From Limnohabitans sp. 103DPR2 (GTDB taxonomy: Bacteria > Pseudomonadota > Gammaproteobacteria > Burkholderiales > Burkholderiaceae_C), in assembly GCF_001412575.1 (NCBI RefSeq), contig NZ_CP011834.1, forward strand, positions 868,001-932,000: 64,000 nt of DNA, in the 5' to 3' direction. Numbering within the stretch: the first letter of the stretch is position 1; every line of letters begins with the position of its first letter. The notes beneath the pieces were generated by a model that saw nothing but the letters and a program-made list of their open reading frames with translations, ran no database searches and was not told the origin of the DNA. The position numbers and the translations under genes are program-made. This document shows, piece by piece, positions 10,140 to 20,068 of the stretch.

Positions 10140-10928
10140 ATGTCGCAATTAGCCACTTCACCCAGCTCACCTGTTCTTCACATAGCAGATGGCATTGCCA
10201 CCATCACGCTGAACAGGCCTGCGCAACGCAATCGTCTTGAAAATGAAGACTTGCAAACTTTGTTGGCCCATTTTCAACAAGTCAATGACGACCCTGCCGT
10301 ACGTGTGGTGGTGATCACGGCCAATACCCAAGGTCAACCCAAACCTGTATTTTGTGCAGGCTACGACATTGGCGGTTTTGATGAAAAGGGGCAGGGGGCA
10401 AGTTCATTTGAAAGAGTCCCCGAGGCTTTGGCGGTGCTACGCCCCATCACCCTTTGCGCTTTGAATGGCAGTGTGTATGGCGGCGCCACAGACATTGTGT
10501 TGGCTTGCGATCTGCGCATCGGCTTGCAGGGCATTGAATGGCGCATGCCCGCCACGGCCATTGGCTTGCATTACTACCCAAGTGGTTTGGCGCGCTACAT
10601 TCAGCGCATGGGTCTAGCAGCCACCCAGCGTGCCTTCCTCACTGCGCGTCCTTTTACCTGGCAGCAACTTGAAAAGTTGGGTTTGTTTGAAGATTTTGTT
10701 CAAGCCACAGAATGGCAGGCTGCCTTGAACGAACTCACACAAGACATCATCTCACTGGCGCCATTGGCCACCGAAGAAACCAAAAAATCCATCAACGAAA
10801 TCACCACAGGTGTTGCCCAAGAGGCCACATTGCGCGCCCGCGTCGATCGCACCAGCCTCAGTGAAGACTTTGCGGAAGGACGTGCTGCGTTTGCTGAAAG
10901 ACGCAAACCGGTTTTTCGGGGTAAGTGA
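10140..10928 (+). CDS. Enoyl-CoA hydratase/isomerase family protein
   Basis: Crotonase-fold enzyme of 262 residues acting on a CoA thioester; the exact substrate is unknown. Visible marks are the N-terminal [19 protein letters not shown], the first oxyanion-hole segment [12 protein letters not shown], and the second, [21 protein letters not shown]. The C-terminal [19 protein letters not shown] closes the family fold. ATG 10140 is preferred to the in-frame TTG 10116. Its last 71 bp are also coding on the opposite strand for the tail of dadA, a convergent overlap. Confidence 0.88.
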   Translation: MSQLATSPSSPVLHIADGIATITLNRPAQRNRLENEDLQTLLAHFQQVNDDPAVRVVVITANTQGQPKPVFCAGYDIGGFDEKGQGASSFERVPEALAVLRPITLCALNGSVYGGATDIVLACDLRIGLQGIEWRMPATAIGLHYYPSGLARYIQRMGLAATQRAFLTARPFTWQQLEKLGLFEDFVQATEWQAALNELTQDIISLAPLATEETKKSINEITTGVAQEATLRARVDRTSLSEDFAEGRAAFAERRKPVFRGK

Positions 10929-12213
10929 TCGCAGGCCTTGTTTTTGAGTAGCGCGCAAGGCTCAAGCCTTCCGTGCTAATTTTGGGTTGACGACCCAACA
11001 TCACATCGGTCAAGAACTGGCCAGAGCCACACGACATGGTCCATCCCAAAGTGCCATGGCCAGTATTCAAAAACAAGTTACGCAATGAAGTGCCGCCCAC
11101 GATGGGTGTGCCATCGGGGGTCATGGGTCGCAGGCCCGTCCAAAACTGCGCCTGGGCCAAGTCACCTCCTGGAAATAAGTCATGGGCCACCATCTCTAAG
11201 GTGGCAAGGCGTTTGGGATTCAAACTTAAGTCGAATCCACTGAGCTCTGCCATGCCGCCCACGCGAATGCGTTGGTCGAAGCGTGTGATGGCGATTTTGT
11301 AGGTCTCGTCTAGAACCGTTGACACAGGTGCCAAGGTTTCATCCATCAAAGGAATGGTGAGTGAGTAACCTTTGACAGGGTACACGGGAATGTTGATTTG
11401 CAAGCTTTGAATCATTTGACGGCTGTAGCTGCCAAGCGCCAACACATATTGGTCGGCTTGCAAGAGCTCTTTGTCGGGTCCCGCTAACAATATACCTTGA
11501 ATGGAATGGTCATCAGACAGGATGCGCTCTACCGTTTCACCGTAGCGAAATTTGACGCCCAAGGTTTTTGCCATTTCAGCCAACTGCAAGGTGAACAAAC
11601 GGCAATCACCGGTCTCGTCATTAGGCAAACGCAAACCACCCAATAATCTGCCTACGTGTGGCTCGCATGCTTGTCGCAAGCCAGGTTCTACTTTCAGCAT
11701 GCCTTCACGATCAAGTAGTTCATATGGAACATTGCATTCTTTCAGCACTTCGATGTCGCGCGACACCGCATCGAGTTGCGCTTGCTTGCGAAACACTTGA
11801 AGTGTGCCGCCTGTGCGATGCTCGTAAGCAATGCCAGTCTCTGCGCGCAGTTGGCGCAGGCAGTCACGGCTGTATTCAGACAAACGCATCATGCGCTCTT
11901 TGTTAACGTTGTAACGCGCGGCTGTGCAGTTGCGCAGCATTTGCATCATCCACTGTGCTTGATAGAACGTGCCATCGGGACGGATGGCCAAAGGGGCATG
12001 TTTTTCAAACAACCATTTCATGGCTTTAAGTGGCATACCAGGTGCTGCCCAAGGCGTGGCATACCCTGGAGAGATTTGTCCTGCATTGGCAAAACTGGTT
12101 TCTTCCGCTGCTTGGGGCTGGCGGTCAATCACCGTGACGTCCACGCCAGCGCGAGCCAAGTAATAAGCCGTGGTGATACCGATGACGCCACTTCCCAAAA
12201 CGATGGTTTTCAT
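10858..12213 (-). CDS. dadA: D-amino acid dehydrogenase small subunit
   Basis: FAD-dependent, membrane-associated oxidase of D-amino acids (mainly D-alanine), giving 2-oxo acids and feeding the quinone pool. Residues 1-30 form the Rossmann dinucleotide motif ([19 protein letters not shown]), and [15 protein letters not shown] is a family signature. The normal end is near LSLARY (about residue 422). The frame then continues about 29 residues, antisense to the crotonase gene, so the protein is longer (451) than the usual 416-434. A divergent Lrp-family gene with an Lrp-like site between suggests amino-acid-responsive control, as for dadA elsewhere. No racemase gene is adjacent. Confidence 0.92.
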   Translation of the reverse strand: MKTIVLGSGVIGITTAYYLARAGVDVTVIDRQPQAAEETSFANAGQISPGYATPWAAPGMPLKAMKWLFEKHAPLAIRPDGTFYQAQWMMQMLRNCTAARYNVNKERMMRLSEYSRDCLRQLRAETGIAYEHRTGGTLQVFRKQAQLDAVSRDIEVLKECNVPYELLDREGMLKVEPGLRQACEPHVGRLLGGLRLPNDETGDCRLFTLQLAEMAKTLGVKFRYGETVERILSDDHSIQGILLAGPDKELLQADQYVLALGSYSRQMIQSLQINIPVYPVKGYSLTIPLMDETLAPVSTVLDETYKIAITRFDQRIRVGGMAELSGFDLSLNPKRLATLEMVAHDLFPGGDLAQAQFWTGLRPMTPDGTPIVGGTSLRNLFLNTGHGTLGWTMSCGSGQFLTDVMLGRQPKISTEGLSLARYSKTRPAITYPEKPVCVFQQTQHVLPQSLH

Positions 12214-12263
12214 GAGTTTTCCCCTGTTTTGCTCAATGAAAACGAAGTTTATGGAGGTTTTAG

Positions 12264-12278
12264 CAGTTAATTTTGCTG
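12264..12278. promoter_or_regulatory. Near-consensus Lrp-type binding site
   Basis: CAGTTAATTTTGCTG fits the E. coli Lrp consensus YAGHAWATTWTDCTR at 14 of 15 positions. It lies in the AT-rich 130-bp gap between dadA and the Lrp-family gene, so it could serve both divergent promoters. Confidence 0.65.
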
Positions 12279-12343
12279 AATTAATTGGGTTATTGAGGTA
12301 AATTGATTAAATATAACTTCAACTTTCACTCGAAGCAAAAAAA

Positions 12344-12805
12344 ATGACTGAGTTAGACCGAATCGACCGAAAAATCCTCGACATCTTGCAACGCCAGGGA
12401 AGAATTTCCATGACGGAACTGGGGGAGCAAATTGGCCTGTCAACTTCGCCTTGTGCAGAGCGGGTTAAACGCATGGAACGACAAGGCGTTATCAAGGGCT
12501 ATCACGCCCGCATAGAACCCAAGGCACTCGAAAAGCCCTTGTTGGTCTTTGTTGAAATCACGCTCACCACCAAATCGGGCGAGGTGTTTGACAAGGTGCG
12601 AAATCAAATTGCCAATATGCCGGAAGTGATGGAGTGTCACTTGGTGTCGGGAAGTTTTGATTACTTGGTAAAGGCACGTTTGAGTGCCATGACGCAATAC
12701 CGAGATTTGCTCAGCAACATCTTGAATCAAATTCCGGTGCCTTCACAATCGCACAGTTACGTCGTGATGGAAGAGGTGAAAGATTCAACGTACATCACCG
12801 TCTAA
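12344..12805 (+). CDS. Lrp/AsnC family transcriptional regulator
   Basis: A 153-residue protein with an N-terminal winged HTH (residues about 5-60: LDRIDRKILDILQRQGRISM, then LGEQIGLSTSPCAERVKRME). The C-terminal RAM/AsnC effector domain shows VMECHLVSGSFDYLVKARL and ends in the Ser-His-rich QSHSYVVMEEVK. It is divergent from dadA with a near-consensus Lrp site between, which points to a DadR/Lrp-like role in sensing an amino acid and controlling D-amino acid catabolism and itself. It could instead be a global Lrp. Confidence 0.9.
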   Translation: MTELDRIDRKILDILQRQGRISMTELGEQIGLSTSPCAERVKRMERQGVIKGYHARIEPKALEKPLLVFVEITLTTKSGEVFDKVRNQIANMPEVMECHLVSGSFDYLVKARLSAMTQYRDLLSNILNQIPVPSQSHSYVVMEEVKDSTYITV

Positions 12806-12831
12806 ACGGACGATGATGCAGCGTTGTTGTT

Positions 12832-15800
12832 TTAGAACTTGAAGCGTTTGCCCAGCGCTTGAAACCGACGACCCCACGCCTCACGCGTCAGCTCAATGCT
12901 GTCGTAGAAGCTGGGGATGATGAGTAAGGTCAGAATGGTGGATGTGATGGTGCCGCCAATGATGGCCGTCGCCATGGGTCGGTAAAACTCACTGCCTTCG
13001 CCAATGCCAATGGCCACAGGCAACATGCCTGCAATCAAAGCAAAGGTGGTCATGATGATGGGACGCAAACGTTTGCGACCAGCAGTCATGAGTGCTTCTT
13101 CACGGTCGACGCCTTCAGCCTCTAAGGTGCGTGCAGCATCGAGCAACAAAATGGCATTTTTGGCCACCAAGCCCATCAACATGATCACACCAATCAGGCT
13201 CATCAGATTGAGTGTGCCGCCGGTGATCAACAAAGCCAAGACCACACCAATCAGCGACAGCGGCAGCGAGAACATCACTGCCAAGGGTGCAGTGAAGGAG
13301 CTGAACTGCATGACCAAGATGAAGTACATCAGACCGATGCCAGAGATCAGCGCAATGCCCATTTCTGCGAAGACTTCTTTCTGGTCTTTGGATGCACCAT
13401 CCAGTTCAATGCCGTAGCCTTCTGGGAAGTTGATGCTTTTTGCAATCTTCAATGCATCGGCAGTGACCTCACCCGATGAACGACCTTGGGCATTGGCTGA
13501 CACGCCAATCGTGCGTTTGCCATCGGAGTGTTCAATTTTGGAAGGTGCTTTGCCCATGGACACTTTGGCAATTTGCGCCAAGGGCACCACGGTGTTCATG
13601 CCGCTGACCGTGATGGGCAGGCGTTCAATGTTGGACACACTCATGCGATCTTCTGGGGCCAAGCGAATGGCCACATCACGTGACTCGCCGGTGGGGTCTA
13701 CCCAGTCGCCGACTTCAATGCCAGCAAACGCGACGCGCAATGCATTGGCGGCATCTGTGACAGAAATGCCCAGTGAATTGGCCAAACCTCGGTCCAATTC
13801 AATTTGCAATTCGTTCTGTGGGTCTTGCTGTGACAAACCCACATCAACCGCCCCCGGCACTTGACGCAATTTCTCCATGAAATCACTGGTGATGGCCAAC
13901 AGCTTGCGCGAATCGGTACCGCTGAAACGAATTTGAACGGGCTTGGCTGCGCCATTGGAAAGGTCGTCGAGCACGGTGTACTCAGCCCCTACCAATTGCG
14001 AAGTGCGCTTGCGCAACTCAATGGCAATTTCTTGCGCTGTGCGTTTGCGTTCTGTGCTCTTGCCGATGTCGACATAAATGCGACCGCCAGTTGGATTCAC
14101 ATAGCTGTTGGTGGCCTTGGTCTCAGGCATGGTGCGCGCCATGATGGCGGCAGCTTCAAGCTTGATGCGGGAGTATTCCAAATTGCTGCTGGCAGGCGAG
14201 CGCACATCAATGGCCAATGTTTTGCCATCTGTCTTCGGTAAGAAGCTAGAGCCCCCAAATTGCACTTGCAAAAAGATGGCGCCAAAGAAACTGACGACGG
14301 CAAAGGCAATCATCCAACGGCGGTGGTGCAGAGCCCAGGCAATGACATTGCCATAACGGTCTGCTTGATGGTCGAACCATTCGTTGAATTGTTTCAATTT
14401 CAAGCTGATGCCGGTTTTAGGCTTGAGGTGTTCACCAGGTGGGTCACCCCAATAAGCTGACAACATGGGATCGAGGGTGAATGAAATCAACAAACTGACC
14501 AACACCGAGGCGACCACAGTGAGACCGAAAGGTCTGAACCATTCTCCCGAAACACCTGGCATGAAACCCACCGGAATGAACACAGCCACAATAGAAAAGG
14601 TGGTGCCTGCCACTGCCATGCCAATCTCAGCGGTGCCGTTCAAAGCTGCAGTGCGTCGGTCTGAGCCGCGTTCCATGTGCCGCACAATGTTTTCTCGCAC
14701 CACAATGGCATCGTCAATCAAGACCCCGATGGCCAAGGACAAGCCCAACAAACTCATGAAATTGAGTGTGAACCCGCAGAGCCAAACCGCAATGAAGGCT
14801 GTGATGACGGACGTGGGCAAAGACAAGGCGGTAATTAGTGTAGAACGCCATGAATTTAAGAACACGTACACCACGAAGATGGTGAGGCCTGCACCAAAAA
14901 TCAATGCGTCCACCACGTTGTTCAGGCTGTTTTGTGCTTCAACACCACCGTCTTGGGTGATTTCAAGTTTTGTTCCTTCTGGCAGGGTCTTGTTGACTTC
15001 TGCGACCAATTTTCGGATTTCATTGGCAACGCTGACCGTGGATGCATCGCGCGAACGCGTAATGGCCATGCCCACATTGGGCTTGCCACTTCGCATGCTC
15101 AAGGTGGTCAGTTCTGCAAAACCATCGCTGACGGTGGCCACTTGACCCAAACGAATGAGTTCATTGCCACTGCGTTTGATCACAATTTGATTGAACTCAA
15201 CAGGCGTTTCAATGCGTCCCAGCAGTCGAATGCTTTGGTCTTCCATTGCGCCGCGAATTTTGCCGACTGGCGCAGCGGCATTTTGTGAGCGAAGGGCGTT
15301 GACCACTTCAGTCACAGATAAATTCACTTCGCGCAGTTTTTGGGCATGCAGCAAAACGCTCAATTCGCGCTTGAGAGCGCCATTCACATTGACTTGGGCA
15401 ACGCCTGGAATACCGCGAAACTTGTCTGCAATTTGATCTTCCACAATACGGGAAATTTCAGCGTGGCTTTGGCTTGAAGTAGACAAAGCCAATTGCATGA
15501 TGGGCTGCGCAGCAGGGTCGATGCGCAAGATGACCGGTTCCCGAATTTCGGTGGGCAATTTGTAACGCACTTTGCCGATGGCGTTGCGCACTTCATCGGT
15601 GGCTTCCACCATGTTCTTTTTGAATTCAAAGAACACCAGCATGTTGGCATTGCCTTCATTGGCCGTGCCGCGCAGGTCTTTGATGCCATTGACCGATTGC
15701 AAGGCCTTTTCCACACGGTTCAGAACTTCTCGTTCCACCGTGTCGGGTGATGCGCCTGGGTAGTTGATGTCGATCACCAGCAAGGGCATGTCAACATCTG

Positions 15801-15912
15801 GGATTTGATTGACTTTGAGTTTTTTCAATGCCATGAGCCCGACGGCCATGAGCATGAGCAATATGACGATCGTGACGACCGGCTTCTTAACGCTGAAGTT
15901 GGACAAAAACAT
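12832..15912 (-). CDS. RND efflux pump inner-membrane subunit (AcrB/HAE1-like)
   Basis: Proton-driven trimeric exporter of 1026 residues. The N-terminal helix (KKPVVTIVILLMLMAVGLMA), the porter domain with two large periplasmic loops, and twelve predicted helices follow the family plan. TM4 carries the proton-relay Asp pair in IGVLIDDAIVVREN, which is typical of drug-type (HAE) pumps rather than metal-type. It is second in the operon behind its adaptor (3-bp gap). No TolC-like outer-membrane channel gene is nearby, so the pump must borrow one. Substrate unknown. Confidence 0.93.
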   Translation of the reverse strand: MFLSNFSVKKPVVTIVILLMLMAVGLMALKKLKVNQIPDVDMPLLVIDINYPGASPDTVEREVLNRVEKALQSVNGIKDLRGTANEGNANMLVFFEFKKNMVEATDEVRNAIGKVRYKLPTEIREPVILRIDPAAQPIMQLALSTSSQSHAEISRIVEDQIADKFRGIPGVAQVNVNGALKRELSVLLHAQKLREVNLSVTEVVNALRSQNAAAPVGKIRGAMEDQSIRLLGRIETPVEFNQIVIKRSGNELIRLGQVATVSDGFAELTTLSMRSGKPNVGMAITRSRDASTVSVANEIRKLVAEVNKTLPEGTKLEITQDGGVEAQNSLNNVVDALIFGAGLTIFVVYVFLNSWRSTLITALSLPTSVITAFIAVWLCGFTLNFMSLLGLSLAIGVLIDDAIVVRENIVRHMERGSDRRTAALNGTAEIGMAVAGTTFSIVAVFIPVGFMPGVSGEWFRPFGLTVVASVLVSLLISFTLDPMLSAYWGDPPGEHLKPKTGISLKLKQFNEWFDHQADRYGNVIAWALHHRRWMIAFAVVSFFGAIFLQVQFGGSSFLPKTDGKTLAIDVRSPASSNLEYSRIKLEAAAIMARTMPETKATNSYVNPTGGRIYVDIGKSTERKRTAQEIAIELRKRTSQLVGAEYTVLDDLSNGAAKPVQIRFSGTDSRKLLAITSDFMEKLRQVPGAVDVGLSQQDPQNELQIELDRGLANSLGISVTDAANALRVAFAGIEVGDWVDPTGESRDVAIRLAPEDRMSVSNIERLPITVSGMNTVVPLAQIAKVSMGKAPSKIEHSDGKRTIGVSANAQGRSSGEVTADALKIAKSINFPEGYGIELDGASKDQKEVFAEMGIALISGIGLMYFILVMQFSSFTAPLAVMFSLPLSLIGVVLALLITGGTLNLMSLIGVIMLMGLVAKNAILLLDAARTLEAEGVDREEALMTAGRKRLRPIIMTTFALIAGMLPVAIGIGEGSEFYRPMATAIIGGTITSTILTLLIIPSFYDSIELTREAWGRRFQALGKRFKF

Positions 15913-15915
15913 GGT

Positions 15916-17070
15916 TTATGGGCCCACTTTGACAGCTGTGTCGGCGCGCAACGTAAAGACTTGGCCGTCTTTCAAAGAGCTGCCGTTGTTGCGCAAGACT
16001 TTGTCGCCAGCGGTCAAGCCTGAAGTCACCACCCACTGGCCCAGGCGCGTGTCACGATCACCCAATTGAATGGCTCGTTTCACAATTTTGTTGCCATCCA
16101 AGATCCAAGCAAACACTTTGTCACCTTCGCGGCGCAAACTGCTTTCTGAAATCATCACGGCGGGTTTGGTGAGTGTTTCCACCACACCTTCTGCATAAAG
16201 ACCCACCACCGGCGGGCGGTCTTTGCTGTTGATTTCCACAATCACCGACACTTGTCGTGTGATGGGGTTGGCAGCGCCATCAATGCGTTTGACGATGCCG
16301 CGGCTGGCCAATTGATCGCCATTTTGGGCCACGCCGTTGATGCGGAAATTCACACGTTGACCCACTTTGAGTACACCCATTTGATCGGCTGACACTTGGC
16401 CTTCAAAACGCATGCTGCTGGGGTCTATCACTTGAATCAGTTCTTTGCCAATTTGCGCAGTGTCACCTGCTGATGCTTTGCGTGCGCTCACGACGCCTGT
16501 AAAAGGTGCGCGAACTTCGGTGCGCTCAATTTGTTGTTTGGCAGCCGCCACACGTGCTTTGCTGGCCACGTGCTCGCTTTGCGCGGCGTTGCGCTTGATC
16601 TCTGACTCTTCCAAGCCTTGCATGGACACCATGCCTTGGGCCTGCAGGGATTTCATGCGTTGGTATTGGCGTTCAGCGCCGTCCAAAGATTGGGCGGCAG
16701 CACGCAAAGATTCTTCGGCAGAGCTGAGGTTGTCACGCAAAACGCTGCTGTCCAAGGAGACCAGCAAATCGCCTTTGCGAACAGGTTCGCCATTTTCTTT
16801 GTGAACCTTGACCACGGTGGCGCTCACTTCTGCTCTCAAATCAGCGCGCAATTCGGGTTGCAGTGAGCCAGAGATGACAGGACCTGTGCCGTGGTCAGCG
16901 GTACCCAATTGCAAGATGTCTTCAGAGCCCAAACTCAGTGCCACGCTCTCGGCGGCTTTGTCGGCATTGCCATCAGGTTTTTTGCAAGCCACCAAAGTGC
17001 TGGCAATGCACAGGCTGGCTATTAAAGACAAAACGAAGGGGAATCGACCCAAACGAGGGGAACGCAGCAT
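15916..17070 (-). CDS. RND efflux periplasmic adaptor (membrane fusion protein)
   Basis: A 384-residue periplasmic lipoprotein that links the RND pump to an outer-membrane channel. The N-terminus is a lipoprotein signal with lipobox-like STLVACKK (residues about 24-31). Next come the biotinyl-lipoyl-like half (VVKVHKENGEPVRKGDLLVS), a coiled-coil hairpin rich in Gln/Ala, the second lipoyl half (VRAPFTGVVSARKASAGDT), and beta-barrel domains. A 7-bp inverted repeat begins right before its start codon and overlaps the Shine-Dalgarno GGAG, suggesting control at this point. Confidence 0.92.
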   Translation of the reverse strand: MLRSPRLGRFPFVLSLIASLCIASTLVACKKPDGNADKAAESVALSLGSEDILQLGTADHGTGPVISGSLQPELRADLRAEVSATVVKVHKENGEPVRKGDLLVSLDSSVLRDNLSSAEESLRAAAQSLDGAERQYQRMKSLQAQGMVSMQGLEESEIKRNAAQSEHVASKARVAAAKQQIERTEVRAPFTGVVSARKASAGDTAQIGKELIQVIDPSSMRFEGQVSADQMGVLKVGQRVNFRINGVAQNGDQLASRGIVKRIDGAANPITRQVSVIVEINSKDRPPVVGLYAEGVVETLTKPAVMISESSLRREGDKVFAWILDGNKIVKRAIQLGDRDTRLGQWVVTSGLTAGDKVLRNNGSSLKDGQVFTLRADTAVKVGP

Positions 17071-17098
17071 GGGAACTCCGAATAGGAAAAAAGTTCCC
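17071..17098 (-). promoter_or_regulatory. Hairpin/operator-like repeat abutting the RND adaptor start
   Basis: GGGAACT (17071-17077) and AGTTCCC (17092-17098) are perfect inverted copies 14 bp apart. On the minus strand the second arm ends immediately before the ATG at 17070, and the likely Shine-Dalgarno GGAG sits partly in the stem. It may be a repressor operator or an RNA hairpin that hides the ribosome binding site. Confidence 0.4.
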
Positions 17099-17131
17099 GA
17101 ATTACATCATGAAAACCTCATTTTCAAGGCT

Positions 17132-18034
17132 TTAAAGGCTGGTTCTGAGGGACCAAATTTCGGGGAATAGCACCACATCCAACATCTTGCGAAGGTAGCT
17201 GACGCCACCCGTGCCGCCGGTGCCTCGTTTGAAGCCGATCACGCGCTCCACCGTGGTCAGATGCCTGAAGCGCCAAAGCCGGAAAGCGTCTTCCAAATCG
17301 GCCAGTTCTTCACCCAGTTGGTAAAGGTCCCAGTGTTGCTTGTGATTTCTATAAACAATCAGCCAAGCCTCTTCGACTTGGGCGTTGGCGGCATAAGGCT
17401 GGCGCCAGTCTCTTTCTAAATGAGAGGTCGGTACCGCCAAGCCACGTTTTTCCAAGAGTTTCAAACACACGTCGTAGAGCGAAGGCGCGGTGTAGGCTTT
17501 TTCAACAATGGCATGCAAATCGGGTCGGTGTGAATGGGGCATCAACATGGCCGCATTTTTGTTGCCCATTGAAAATTCAATGCAACGGTACTGCCAACTT
17601 TGAAAGCCACTCGATTGCGCTAAGTAAGGCCGGATGGCGCTGTACTCTGGCGGCGTCATGGTGGCCAACACATCCCATGCATGCACCAGTTGCGCCATAA
17701 TTTGCGAGACACGGGCCAACATTTTGAAAGCATCTGGCAGATCGTCTTGTTGAATGTGATGAATGGCTGCTTGAAGTTCGTGCAGCATCAGCTTCATCCA
17801 CAACTCGCTGGTTTGGTGTTGCACGATGAACAGCATTTCATTGTGATCGGGCGACAGCGGTTTTTGTGCATTCAAGATGGCGTCAAGTTGCAGGTAGTCG
17901 CCGTAGCTCATGGATTGGCTGAAATCCAATTGCGCTTTCTCGTCTTGCACAATTTGTGCGGTGCTGACTTCGTCTGCTGATTCTGCAGAGGTCATTGGCG
18001 CAGAGGCGCCTTGGCTAAAGGGGCATCCAGACAT
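17132..18034 (-). CDS. kynA: Tryptophan 2,3-dioxygenase
   Basis: Haem dioxygenase that opens the indole ring of L-tryptophan to N-formylkynurenine, step 1 of the kynurenine pathway. In 300 residues, the family core is visible: [37 protein letters not shown], and the C-terminal [20 protein letters not shown]. The catalytic-site His is in VQHQTSEL. The N-terminal ~35 residues are variable and the first Met was taken. It is last in the minus-strand operon kynB-kynU-kynA, 17 bp after kynU. Confidence 0.95.
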   Translation of the reverse strand: MSGCPFSQGASAPMTSAESADEVSTAQIVQDEKAQLDFSQSMSYGDYLQLDAILNAQKPLSPDHNEMLFIVQHQTSELWMKLMLHELQAAIHHIQQDDLPDAFKMLARVSQIMAQLVHAWDVLATMTPPEYSAIRPYLAQSSGFQSWQYRCIEFSMGNKNAAMLMPHSHRPDLHAIVEKAYTAPSLYDVCLKLLEKRGLAVPTSHLERDWRQPYAANAQVEEAWLIVYRNHKQHWDLYQLGEELADLEDAFRLWRFRHLTTVERVIGFKRGTGGTGGVSYLRKMLDVVLFPEIWSLRTSL

Positions 18035-18051
18035 GGTGCGTTCTTTCTAGT

Positions 18052-19338
18052 TCAGGTGACGGCGTTCTTTTGCGAAAAGCGCGCTTGTTGCCATTCCTGG
18101 GTGTCCATCACTTCTTTGATATGCCGCACGGCATGCCACACATCGGCAAAGCCTACATACAAAGGTGTGAGGCCAAATCGTAGAATGTCGGGGTGATGTT
18201 GGCCATCGCCCGCACGGAAGTCGCCAATGACGCCGCGCGCAATCAGCGCTTGCACAATGGCATAGGCGCCTTCGTTGCGCGTCAAGCTCACTTGAGAGCC
18301 GCGCAGGTCATCTTGCGCTGGTGTTGCAATGCCAAAGCCATGGCCTTGCAATTGGTTTTGTACCAATTGCATGAACAGGCCAGTGAGGGCCAAGGATTTT
18401 TGGCGCAGCGCTTTCATGCCCCCCAGTTTTTCTGCTTCTAAAAAAGCATCCAAACCTGTATCGAGTGCGGTCAAGCTCAAGATGGGCTGCGTGCCGCATT
18501 GATATCGTGTGATGCCTGCAGCGGGTTGGTAATCTGGCGTGAATTCAAAAGGGGCTGCGTGACCCCACCAGCCCGTGAGCGGTTGCCAAAAACGATCGGT
18601 GTGTTTGGGGTTGACCCAAACAAATGCGGGTGCACCGGGGCCGCCGTTGAGGTATTTGTAGCCGCAGCCCACAGCAAAGTCGGCATGGGCACCATTCAAA
18701 TCAACAGGTACTGCACCTGCGCTGTGTGCCAAATCCCAAACGCTTAATGCACCTACCGCGTGTGCAGCAGCGGTCATGTCTTTCATGTTCAGCATGGCGC
18801 CAGTGCGGTAGTTCACATGCGTCAACATCAGCACGGCCACGTCGTGTTGAAGTGCGCTGTGTAGTTCTTCGGCTTCTACCAGTTTGAGTTGGTAGCCGCG
18901 CTCTTTGCACAAGGCTTCTGCAATGTAGAGGTCGGTTGGAAAGTTGGTGCGCTCACTCAGAACGATGTTCTTTTGGGGGTGGTCGGCTTTGGCAATCGAC
19001 AAGGCCGCACTCAGCACTTTGAACAAATTGATGGAGGTGCTGTCTGCCGCCACTACTTCATCGTCTTTGGCGCCAATGAGTTTGGCAATTTTGTTGCCTA
19101 CTTGGAGTGGCAATTGAAACCAACCGGCTGTGTTCCAACTTTTGATCAGATCGGTGCCCCATTCTTGCGCCACCGCTTGTGCAACGCGCGAAGGCGTTGC
19201 TTTGGGTAATACGCCCAATGAGTTGCCATCCAAGTAAATCACGCCTTCGGGCAGTTGAAACAATTCACGCAATGAGCGCAAGGGGTCTTGTTGGTCCAGA
19301 GCTTGGCATTCGGCTAAAGAGTGGGTGGTCATGTTCAA
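18052..19338 (-). CDS. kynU: Kynureninase
   Basis: PLP enzyme cleaving L-kynurenine to anthranilate and alanine. The 428-residue product shows the N-terminal YLDGNSLGVLPKAT, the SWNTAGWFQLP substrate stretch, and VWDLAHSAGAVPVDLN, where the Asp contacts the PLP ring. The Schiff-base Lys is in GCGYKYLNGGPGAPAF. The start overlaps the kynB stop (ATGA), so the two are translationally coupled. In this arrangement tryptophan is degraded to anthranilate. Confidence 0.95.
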   Translation of the reverse strand: MNMTTHSLAECQALDQQDPLRSLRELFQLPEGVIYLDGNSLGVLPKATPSRVAQAVAQEWGTDLIKSWNTAGWFQLPLQVGNKIAKLIGAKDDEVVAADSTSINLFKVLSAALSIAKADHPQKNIVLSERTNFPTDLYIAEALCKERGYQLKLVEAEELHSALQHDVAVLMLTHVNYRTGAMLNMKDMTAAAHAVGALSVWDLAHSAGAVPVDLNGAHADFAVGCGYKYLNGGPGAPAFVWVNPKHTDRFWQPLTGWWGHAAPFEFTPDYQPAAGITRYQCGTQPILSLTALDTGLDAFLEAEKLGGMKALRQKSLALTGLFMQLVQNQLQGHGFGIATPAQDDLRGSQVSLTRNEGAYAIVQALIARGVIGDFRAGDGQHHPDILRFGLTPLYVGFADVWHAVRHIKEVMDTQEWQQARFSQKNAVT

Positions 19339-19961
19339 AGTTCTCGAAGGATGGCGCGAACGGGACTTGCGTCTGCGCTCATGAGTTTCAGGGGCAGGGC
19401 GATCAATTCGTAGTCGCCTTGTTCGATGTGATCGAGTTGCAAGTTTTCCAAGACACGCATGTTGCGCTGTCGGATCACTTGGTGGCTGTCCAACGTCTTG
19501 CTGTCGGCTGGATCGATGCTGGCGCTGTCGATGCCAATCAGTTTCACACCGAGGTCTGCCAAGGCATGCAGCGTCTCGGGTGCGAATGCCGTGAGCTGCT
19601 TGTCAAATTGGTGTGTCGGAAATGTTGTGTAAGTTCTCACCACAATTCGATCGGGGGCATTGCCCAGTTGATGAGATAAATGCTGCATCGTGATCAGCGG
19701 CCCAACGCCAATGGCGTGAATCACTCTGCAAGGCCCTATGAAGGTCTGTAAATCGACTTGGCCAATGGCTGCGCCTTCAGGGTCGTAGTGCAAAGGCGCA
19801 TCGGCGTGTGCGCCCACGTGGGGTGACAAGGTAATGGCGCTGACGTTGACAGGGCAATCTGCCGCAATTTGGGCAGACCATTTCAAATGGAAAGGCGTGT
19901 CGCCCGGAAAGACCGGGCTGCTTGCATCAATGGGTGGGGAAATGTCCCAAATTTTTTTCAT
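19335..19961 (-). CDS. kynB: Kynurenine formamidase (cyclase-like)
   Basis: Metal-dependent hydrolase converting N-formylkynurenine to kynurenine. ATG 19961 gives MKKIWDISPPIDASSPVFPG, the normal start (208 residues). The same frame stays open upstream but overlaps modB and is not family-like. Metal-binding motif: SPHVGAHADAPLHYDPEG, with His and Asp residues. First gene of kynBUA. The 107-bp gap to divergent modB must hold both promoters; CGGTTATAT at 19999 resembles half a ModE site but is not enough to call. Confidence 0.94.
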   Translation of the reverse strand: MKKIWDISPPIDASSPVFPGDTPFHLKWSAQIAADCPVNVSAITLSPHVGAHADAPLHYDPEGAAIGQVDLQTFIGPCRVIHAIGVGPLITMQHLSHQLGNAPDRIVVRTYTTFPTHQFDKQLTAFAPETLHALADLGVKLIGIDSASIDPADSKTLDSHQVIRQRNMRVLENLQLDHIEQGDYELIALPLKLMSADASPVRAILREL

Positions 19962-20068
19962 GAGGCGCAAAGATAGCGCCCTCAGGAATTTGTGGTGTCG
20001 GTTATATCCAACAGATGCAAAATTTCTCACATCCAAGGGCTTAGGGACTTCGTCGTAAACTTGCACGC

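Noticed and set aside
19999..20007. ModE box between kynB and modB
   Set aside because: Only a CGGTTATAT half-site; the second half is missing.
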